Below are positions 5,400 through 10,526 of a DNA stretch of 10,526 bases, one piece after another; position 1 is the first letter of the stretch, and every line of letters starts with the position of its first letter. The stretch is from assembly GCA_001871815.1 (NCBI GenBank), contig MNVP01000058.1, positions 1 to 10,526 on the forward strand, read 5' to 3'. Both the position numbers and the translations under genes were made by a program. The stretch comes from Candidatus Omnitrophica bacterium CG1_02_40_15 (GTDB lineage: Bacteria; Omnitrophota; Gorgyraeia; Gorgyraeales; Gorgyraeaceae). A model generated the notes under the pieces. The model was not told the DNA's origin, searched no databases, and worked only from the letters and a program-made list of their open reading frames with translations.

Positions 5400-7406
5400 A
5401 TGGCCAAATCACTTGTCATTGTTGAATCGCCTGCAAAAGCCAGCACTATAAATAAGATACTTGGTAAAAAATTTATTGTCACTTCTTCAATGGGGCACAT
5501 AATGGATCTTCCTAAGTCAAAGATGGGCATAGAAATAGAAAAAGGTTTCACTCCTGAATACATAATGATACCTGGCAAAAAAAAGATAGTGGACGCATTG
5601 AAAGAAAAAGCAGCTGATTCAGATACTATATTTCTGGCAACAGACCCTGACAGAGAAGGAGAAGCAATAAGCTGGCACCTTGCTAATCTTTTAGGCAAAA
5701 AGAAAAAAATTTATAGAATTGCGTTCCATGAAATTACAAGGACTGCGATAGAAGAAGCAATCAGTAAGCCTGGGAATATAGATATGAACATGGTGGACGC
5801 TCAGCAGGCAAGGAGAGTTCTGGATAGGTTAGTGGGTTACAGTATCAGCCCGTTATTATGGAGAAAGGTTGGCAGAGGCCTTTCAGCAGGCAGGGTTCAA
5901 TCAGTCGCAGTGAGGCTTATAGTAGATAGAGAAAATGAAATTCGCATTTTTGTGCCGGAGGAATACTGGGACATAGAAGCGGAGCTTAAAAAGAAAGATG
6001 TAGAAAACTCCAGGTTTATTGCAAAATTAGATAAGATAGATAATAAAAAAGCAGATCTTAAAAATAATGATGAATCAGTTAAAATAGTAGGTGAGCTGGA
6101 AAAGGAAAAATTTATAGTAGAGAGCATTGAGAAAAAGGAAAAACGTAAATACGCTCAGCCGCCTTTTATAACCTCTAAACTTCAGCAAGAGGCATTTTAT
6201 AAACTCAGGTTCCATGCTGTTAAAACAATGAAGGTGGCGCAGCAGTTATATGAAGGTTTGCCTATAGGGAGCGAGGGAAATGTAGGCCTTATAACCTACA
6301 TGCGCACAGATGCTGTGAGGGTCTCAAAAGAATCGCAGGATTTTGCAAGAAAGTATATACTTGAAAAATATGGCTCTCGATTTGCGCCCAGTATGCCAAA
6401 TGTGTATAAATCAAAGAAAAGCGCTCAGGAAGCCCATGAAGCAATAAGGCCTGCGTTACCACTAAGAGAGCCGGAAAGCATAAAAGAATTTTTGACAATA
6501 GACCAGTATAAACTTTATACATTGATATGGAACCGCTTTATATCCAGCCAGATGACGCCTGCTATATTTAATGTAGTCAGCGTTGGAATAAAAGCAGGTA
6601 GGTGTATTTTTAAAGCCAATGGTTCCCAGAAAGTCTTCCAGGGGTTTAGCATTGTTTATGAGGAAAACGAGGAAGTAAAAGAAGAAGAAAAGCTGCTCCC
6701 TTCTTTGGAAGCAGGAGAAATGCTGGATCTTTTAAAACTAGATCCAAGCCAGCACTTTACAAAACCTCCTCCAAGATATTCAGATGCCTCTCTTGTAAAG
6801 GCCCTTGAAGAAGACGGGATTGGAAGGCCTAGCACGTACGCGCCTATCATCCAGACCATTATTGCCCGCAATTATGTAAAAAGAAAAGAAGGGTATTTCT
6901 GTCCTTCTGAGCTTGGCATAGTGGTGACAGATCTTTTGATAAAAAGTTTTCCTAAAATCCTGGATATGGAATTTACAGCCAAAATGGAAGAAGAGTTGGA
7001 TGAGATAGAAGAGGGCAGGCAAAAAAGCGCGGAGATCCTGAAAAGATTTTATGTGCCTTTTGAGAAAGAAGTGGAACACGCAAAGATAAACATGCGCAAA
7101 GTAAAAGGCGAGGCTGTGAAGACATCAGAGATTTGCGAAAAATGCGGCAAGCCTATGGTTATAAAATGGGGCAGGCTTGGAAGGTTTTTAAGCTGTTCTG
7201 ATTTTCCTAACTGCAGGTTTGCCAAAGCAATACCTACTGGCGTAAAATGTCCTGAGCCTGATTGCGGCGGAATGCTTGTTGAGCGCCGCTCAAAAGGAGG
7301 CAGGCATTTTTACGGCTGCTCCAATTACCCAAAGTGCCATCACATATCCCGCAGGCTTCCTTCTCAAAATGATGAAGATAGCGCATTAGAGGGGGAAGAT
7401 GCTTGA
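5400..7406 (+). CDS. topA: DNA topoisomerase I (type IA)
   Basis: Relaxes negatively supercoiled DNA by cutting one strand through a 5'-phosphotyrosine link. The 668-residue protein begins MAKSLVIVESPAKA, with the toprim domain carrying the catalytic Glu (E9) and the D82-x-D84-x-E86 triad in TDPDREGE. GRGLSAGRVQSVA (158-170) is the conserved type IA block. The active-site tyrosine is Y300 in ITYMRTDAVRVS, followed by R302. HEAIRP (346-351) and EDGIGRPSTYAPI (471-483) are further family motifs. Two C-terminal zinc ribbons bind the single strand: C579/C582/C599/C605 and C617/C622/C640/C646. The usual count is three or more in long enzymes, so this is a compact form. TGGAGA (5388-5393) is the SD. 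Its last 8 nt overlap xerC, so the two are probably translationally coupled. Confidence 0.98.
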   Translation: MAKSLVIVESPAKASTINKILGKKFIVTSSMGHIMDLPKSKMGIEIEKGFTPEYIMIPGKKKIVDALKEKAADSDTIFLATDPDREGEAISWHLANLLGKKKKIYRIAFHEITRTAIEEAISKPGNIDMNMVDAQQARRVLDRLVGYSISPLLWRKVGRGLSAGRVQSVAVRLIVDRENEIRIFVPEEYWDIEAELKKKDVENSRFIAKLDKIDNKKADLKNNDESVKIVGELEKEKFIVESIEKKEKRKYAQPPFITSKLQQEAFYKLRFHAVKTMKVAQQLYEGLPIGSEGNVGLITYMRTDAVRVSKESQDFARKYILEKYGSRFAPSMPNVYKSKKSAQEAHEAIRPALPLREPESIKEFLTIDQYKLYTLIWNRFISSQMTPAIFNVVSVGIKAGRCIFKANGSQKVFQGFSIVYEENEEVKEEEKLLPSLEAGEMLDLLKLDPSQHFTKPPPRYSDASLVKALEEDGIGRPSTYAPIIQTIIARNYVKRKEGYFCPSELGIVVTDLLIKSFPKILDMEFTAKMEEELDEIEEGRQKSAEILKRFYVPFEKEVEHAKINMRKVKGEAVKTSEICEKCGKPMVIKWGRLGRFLSCSDFPNCRFAKAIPTGVKCPEPDCGGMLVERRSKGGRHFYGCSNYPKCHHISRRLPSQNDEDSALEGEDA

Positions 7407-8274
7407 TCGATATGTGCATAAGTTCATAAATTATCTGGAGATTGAAAAAAACGCCTCGTATCACACTGTAACTAACTACAAGATAGACCTTAGGGGATTC
7501 AGCGAATCAATAAAAGATAAACCCATAGAACAGGTTACCTATCTGGACGTGAGGCTTTTTCTCGCCAGGATGAAGGAGAAAAATTTTTCAAAGAGTTCAG
7601 TAGCTAGAAAAATGGCTTGCCTCAGAAGTTTTTTTAAGTTTCTCTACAGGGAAGGATATATAAAATCTAATCCAGCGGAGAGCCTTTCAACGCCCAAGAT
7701 AGACAAGAAACTGCCTTTATTTTTAAGCACAGATGATGCTGTGAAACTCCTGGAATCACCTGATTCTTCTGATGTTATAGGCTTGCGCGACAGGGCAATT
7801 CTCGAAACGCTTTATTCAACAGGCATAAGGGTAAGTGAGCTTGTGGGCCTGGATAAAGAGGATATTGATTTCATAAGCGGGGTGTTAAAGGTGGCTGGAA
7901 AAGGCAAGAAAGAAAGGCTTGTGCCTATAGGAGACAAAGCATTGAGAGCTATAAAGGCTTATTTTGAAAAAATCAAAGTGATAGATATAAATGAAAACAA
8001 GCCAGTATTTCTTAATAAAAGCAATAGGCGCGCAAGCGATAGAGCTGTGAGAAGAATAGTTCATAAGTATATTCGCAAAACCAGCCTTAACGAGAATATT
8101 TCTCCTCATTCGTTAAGGCATTCTTTTGCTACTCATATGCTGGATAGGGGGGCAGATTTAAGGAGCGTGCAGGAACTTTTAGGCCATGCAAATCTTTCTA
8201 CTACTCAGATATATACGCATGTAACTACTGGCAGGTTGAAGGCTATTTACGATAAGGTTCATCCGAGGGCATGA
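7399..8274 (+). CDS. xerC: Site-specific tyrosine recombinase XerC/XerD type
   Basis: A Xer recombinase resolves chromosome dimers by strand exchange at dif during division. The 291-residue protein has the N-terminal SAM-like core-binding domain (about 1-90, with KNASYHTVTNYKIDL and RSFFKFL). The catalytic domain shows all expected residues: R144 in TGIRVSEL, K168 in AGKGKKER, H237 and R240 in SPHSLRHSFATHML, H263 in LLGHANLSTTQ and nucleophile Y272 in IYTH. Length is typical of XerC/D. The ATG at 7399 follows GGGGGAAG and overlaps the topA stop by 8 nt; adjacency to topA matches the xerC placement seen in other bacteria. I cannot tell XerC from XerD or a single-Xer system by sequence alone. 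No dif site was recognised in the window. Confidence 0.93.
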   Translation: MLDRYVHKFINYLEIEKNASYHTVTNYKIDLRGFSESIKDKPIEQVTYLDVRLFLARMKEKNFSKSSVARKMACLRSFFKFLYREGYIKSNPAESLSTPKIDKKLPLFLSTDDAVKLLESPDSSDVIGLRDRAILETLYSTGIRVSELVGLDKEDIDFISGVLKVAGKGKKERLVPIGDKALRAIKAYFEKIKVIDINENKPVFLNKSNRRASDRAVRRIVHKYIRKTSLNENISPHSLRHSFATHMLDRGADLRSVQELLGHANLSTTQIYTHVTTGRLKAIYDKVHPRA

Positions 8275-8897
8275 AGAAAGCAATTGTTTTACTATCAGGC
8301 GGGATGGATTCAGCCGTTACTCTTTTTATTGCAAAAAAGATTGGGTATAAGATAAGCTGCCTTACATTTGATTATGGCCAGCGGCATAAAAAAGAGGTCT
8401 TATTTGCTAAGAGACTGGCTAAGGCCGCAAAATCCCAGTGCACTGTTTTAAAAATACGTTTACCCTGGAAAAAGAGCGCGCTTCTGGATAAAAATATCAA
8501 AATTCCTGAAAATAGAAAATTTTTAGACAAAGGGAATATCCCTCTTACCTATGTCCCAGCCAGAAATACAATTTTTTTAAGTTTTGCGCTTTCTTTTGCT
8601 GAGGCAATAGGCGCGAAAGCGGTTTTTATAGGCGCGAACGCAATAGATTTTTCAGGCTATCCTGACTGCAGGCCTGGATATTACAAGACATTTAATGAGT
8701 TGTTTAAAAAAGCCACAAAACTAAAAGGCATAAAGATAGTTGCGCCGTTATTATATAAGACAAAAGAGGACATTGTGAAGCTTGGTAGGCGTTTAGGCGT
8801 GGATTTTAATCTCACGTGGTCTTGTTATAAGGGAGGAAGCGAACCTTGCGGCGTATGCGATGCCTGCAGGCTTCGTGCAAAAGGATTCTGTGGTTAA
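8271..8897 (+). CDS. queC: 7-cyano-7-deazaguanine (preQ0) synthase QueC
   Basis: Converts 7-carboxy-7-deazaguanine to preQ0 with ATP and ammonia, a step toward the queuosine tRNA modification. The 208-residue protein starts MKKAIVLLSGGMDS with the PP-loop SGGMDS (9-14). LTFDYGQRH (31-39), YVPARNTIFLS (94-104), GANAIDFSGYPDCRP (121-135) and TWSCY (182-186) are family motifs. The zinc site is C185, C193, C196 and C199. The length is near the short end for QueC. Its ATG overlaps the xerC stop as ATGA, and queE starts before its own stop, so translation is likely coupled. queE supplies its substrate, which fits the gene order. No queD, folE or queF is visible in the window. Confidence 0.96.
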   Translation: MKKAIVLLSGGMDSAVTLFIAKKIGYKISCLTFDYGQRHKKEVLFAKRLAKAAKSQCTVLKIRLPWKKSALLDKNIKIPENRKFLDKGNIPLTYVPARNTIFLSFALSFAEAIGAKAVFIGANAIDFSGYPDCRPGYYKTFNELFKKATKLKGIKIVAPLLYKTKEDIVKLGRRLGVDFNLTWSCYKGGSEPCGVCDACRLRAKGFCG

Positions 8898-9561
8898 AGC
8901 GAAAATAGTAGAAATATTCAGTTCGATTCAGGGAGAAGGGCTATACGTAGGACAGGTTCAGACATTTGTGCGGTTTTACGGCTGCAATATAAAGTGCGGT
9001 TTCTGCGACGAACTCAGAAAAGCCGGATTTGAGGAATACTCGGCTCAGGAATTTATGAGCGCTATTCTAAAGGAAAACAATAGAGTAGTCTCTTTTACAG
9101 GAGGCGAGCCGCTTTTATATGCTGGTTTTTTAAAAAAGGTTTTGCCAGAGTTAAAGCGCAAAGGTTTTATTGCATACCTTGAAACCAACGGCATATTAAA
9201 AAATAAACTTTTGAAGATTATTGATTTTTTAGATATAATAAGCATGGATATAAAACTTCCTTCTTCAACCGGATGCAGGGCTTATTGGAAAGCCCATGCT
9301 GATTTTCTTAAAGAAGCTGTTAAGAAAAAGGCCTTTGTAAAATCAGTTATTACAAATAAAACTACATTGTCCGATATAAGAAAAGCAGCGTCTATAATAG
9401 AGAAGATTGATAAGGCTATATTTTTTATACTTCAGCCTGTAACAATAAATAATAAGATACAGAAAATAACAGAGGCCCGGAAATTTTTGGATACAGCAAA
9501 TTCCGCATTGGATAACGTAAGGTTCATACCGCAGGTTCATAAAATATTAGGTATAAGATGA
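8890..9561 (+). CDS. queE: 7-carboxy-7-deazaguanine synthase QueE (radical SAM)
   Basis: A radical SAM enzyme that turns 6-carboxytetrahydropterin into 7-carboxy-7-deazaguanine, the substrate of QueC. From the GTG at 8890 it has 223 residues. The N-terminus reads IVEIFSSIQGEG, followed by the CxxxCxxC [4Fe-4S] cluster motif in YGCNIKCGFCDE, the SAM-binding FTGGEPLLY, LETNG and SMDIKLPSS. I chose GTG at 8890 because AAGGA (8881-8885) precedes it and KAKIVEIFSSIQGEG is the usual beginning. An in-frame ATG at 8860 would add 10 residues and deepen the overlap with queC from 8 to 38 nt, and it has no SD. The stop overlaps the next gene as ATGA. QueE is short and divergent in many lineages, and this copy is compact but shows all core motifs. 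Confidence 0.93.
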   Translation: MVKAKIVEIFSSIQGEGLYVGQVQTFVRFYGCNIKCGFCDELRKAGFEEYSAQEFMSAILKENNRVVSFTGGEPLLYAGFLKKVLPELKRKGFIAYLETNGILKNKLLKIIDFLDIISMDIKLPSSTGCRAYWKAHADFLKEAVKKKAFVKSVITNKTTLSDIRKAASIIEKIDKAIFFILQPVTINNKIQKITEARKFLDTANSALDNVRFIPQVHKILGIR

Positions 9562-10400
9562 TAAAAATAGTAGATTCTAAATTAATAACTGGTATAGTAA
9601 AAAATTTATTTATAAAGGCGAATACGTGTTTAAGGCCTGATATACTTTCCGCTCTCAAATCTGCCAGGAAAAATGAAACCAGGCCAAAAGCCAGATACGC
9701 CCTGGATGTGATTATTAAAAACGCCTTAATCGCTAAAAAGAAAAAGCTGGCTATATGCCAGGACACTGGGATGGCGGTTGTATATTTAAAAATAGGCCAG
9801 TCTTTAGCGGTAAAAGGAGACCTTAAAAATGCAGTTAGTAATGGCGTAGCGCTTGCGTATAAAGAAGGTTATTTCAGAAATTCAATTGTAAATAACCCAT
9901 TGATAAGAAAAAATACAAATACAAACCTGCCTCCTATTATCTATACTGATATAGTTCCTGGAAACAAAATCAATATAAAAGTTGTGGCAAAGGGTTTTGG
10001 CTGCGAGAACGTAAGTAAGATCAGGATGTTCAGGCCTACTGATCCGGTTTCAAGCATAGAAGAATTTATTATAGATGCTGTAAAAGACGCAGGTTCAAGG
10101 CCATGTCCGCCTATATATATAGGTATCGGCATAGGTGGAACCCTTGATAAGGCAGTGGCGCTTTCAAGAGAGGCTATATTCAGGCCTCTAGGGAGGCATA
10201 ATAAAGACAAGCATATTGCTGAACTTGAAAAAAGCATATTGAAAAAAGTTAATAAACTAAAGATCGGGCCGATAGGCGTTGGAGGCAACGTCACAGCTCT
10301 TGGGGTAAGCATATTGACTTATCCTACGCATATAGCCGGGTTACCTCTTAGTGTAAATATAAGCTGCCACGCCACCCGCACCGCAGAAGCTACTATATGA
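9558..10400 (+). CDS. fumA: Class I fumarate hydratase, alpha (N-terminal) subunit
   Basis: The iron-sulfur subunit of a two-subunit, oxygen-sensitive fumarase that interconverts fumarate and malate; the L-tartrate dehydratase alpha subunit TtdA is the closest alternative. The 280-residue protein shows ICQDTGMAV with C67, GFGCENVS with C149 and SRPCPP with C183, the three likely [4Fe-4S] ligands. GIGIGGTLDKA (188-198), GPIGVGGNVTALGV (237-250) and the ending NISCHATRTAEA are typical. Length matches the alpha subunit (about 280). The ATG overlaps the queE stop as ATGA, with AGG 6 nt upstream. A beta-subunit start follows at 10486, so the enzyme is split as in many anaerobes and archaea. Between the two subunit genes lies an 85-nt gap filled by two repeat elements, unusual for subunits that need equal expression. 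Confidence 0.93.
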   Translation: MIKIVDSKLITGIVKNLFIKANTCLRPDILSALKSARKNETRPKARYALDVIIKNALIAKKKKLAICQDTGMAVVYLKIGQSLAVKGDLKNAVSNGVALAYKEGYFRNSIVNNPLIRKNTNTNLPPIIYTDIVPGNKINIKVVAKGFGCENVSKIRMFRPTDPVSSIEEFIIDAVKDAGSRPCPPIYIGIGIGGTLDKAVALSREAIFRPLGRHNKDKHIAELEKSILKKVNKLKIGPIGVGGNVTALGVSILTYPTHIAGLPLSVNISCHATRTAEATI

Positions 10401-10404
10401 GATT

Positions 10405-10439
10405 CTTCTCGACTCGCTTCGCTCGCTCGAAGAATATTG
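10405..10439 (-). repeat. Dispersed palindrome-ended element, copy 3 (C-type, short core)
   Basis: Reading the minus strand: AATATTCTTCGAGCG at one end (starting 10438) and AGTCGAGAAG at the other (ending 10405). It has a much shorter core than copies 1 and 2 (29 nt from TTC to GAA). ATTCTTC and GAAGAAT at its ends pair over 7 bp. It shares the AATATT at 10433-10438 with copy 4. Confidence 0.7.
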
Positions 10440-10474
10440 TTCGAGCGAGGCATCGAAGATGCCGAGTCGAGAAC
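10433..10474 (+). repeat. Dispersed palindrome-ended element, copy 4 (G-type)
   Basis: Begins AATATTGTTCGAGCGA (10433-10448) and ends AGTCGAGAAC (10465-10474). The core carries its own hairpin, GGCATC (10449-10454) with GATGCC (10458-10463) around GAA. The element end GAACA pairs with TGTTC at its start. It ends 11 nt before the ATG of the fumarase beta subunit, so it forms most of that gene's leader, and GAGAAC is the only SD-like stretch there. Confidence 0.7.
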
Positions 10475-10485
10475 ATATATTAAAT

Positions 10486-10526
10486 ATGAAAAAAATATAC
10501 CTACCTCTGACAAAAGATATTATAAA
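10486..10526 (+). CDS. fumB: Class I fumarate hydratase, beta (C-terminal) subunit, 5' fragment
   Basis: The 13 codons visible, MKKIYLPLTKDII, match the usual opening of the class I fumarase/tartrate dehydratase beta subunit (K-x-PLT-x-x-DI). Its position directly after the alpha subunit supports this. The frame is open to the window edge. The beta subunit pairs with alpha to complete the active site. The symbol is only indicative, since naming of split class I fumarases varies between genomes. The call would weaken if the downstream sequence lacked a Fumerase_C domain. Confidence 0.75.
   Translation, partial: MKKIYLPLTKDII

Noticed and set aside
6282..6301. Inverted repeat TGTAGG/CCTACA in topA
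   Set aside because: Six-base arms at an 8-nt distance in a conserved coding block near the active site; likely chance.
8860..8889. ATG at 8860 as queE start
   Set aside because: No SD and a 38-nt overlap with queC. GTG at 8890 has AAGGA upstream and the usual N-terminus, though its 4-nt spacing is short, so 8860 stays possible.
10319..10513. Minus-strand open frame with SEASRE-like residues at the right edge
   Set aside because: It is the translation of repeat copies 3 and 4 plus antisense fumarase sequence, not a gene.

Overview
The window is AT-rich bacterial chromosome with tightly packed housekeeping genes. The gene set is Gram-negative in character: a prepilin peptidase and a small secreted protein that looks like an outer-membrane beta-barrel ending in Phe. 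Together with AT-rich coding, class I two-subunit fumarase and scattered palindromic repeats, this suggests an uncultivated, probably anaerobic lineage. Candidatus Omnitrophota is my best guess, from general resemblance only; no marker gene here settles the taxonomy.

Left part (1-3501): the 5' end of an IS1182-type transposase gene points left out of the window. Next come pilD (prepilin peptidase), a strong 41-nt hairpin, and aroC (chorismate synthase). A minus-strand gene for a small putative outer-membrane protein converges on aroC and overlaps its end by 12 nt. aroK (shikimate kinase) follows on the plus strand. aroC and aroK are shikimate-pathway partners that are often adjacent; here they are separated by the outer-membrane gene and a 125-nt pair of inverted repeat elements.

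Middle part (3502-4308): an ORF6N-domain DNA-binding protein gene sits alone between two near-perfect palindromes, one over its predicted promoter/leader and one just after its stop. A third palindrome lies inside its reading frame. This looks like an accessory cassette inserted between aroK and dprA.

Right part (4309-10526): one co-directional run of dprA, topA, xerC, queC, queE, fumarase alpha and fumarase beta (cut by the window end), with ATGA or 8-nt overlaps between most genes. It combines DNA processing (DprA, topoisomerase I, Xer recombinase), preQ0/queuosine precursor synthesis (QueC, QueE) and fumarate hydration. A good sigma70-type promoter lies only 10 nt before the dprA ATG.

The least ordinary content is non-coding. 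Four related TTCGAGCG...AGTCGAGAA elements occur as two head-to-head or tail-to-tail pairs (2843-2967 and 10405-10474). Each pair holds one 'C-type' and one 'G-type' copy, whose end bases co-vary as if they pair. One pair separates two divergent genes and the other separates the two fumarase subunit genes. I see no CRISPR array, tRNA or rRNA, and no convincing new multi-gene defence or biosynthetic system.
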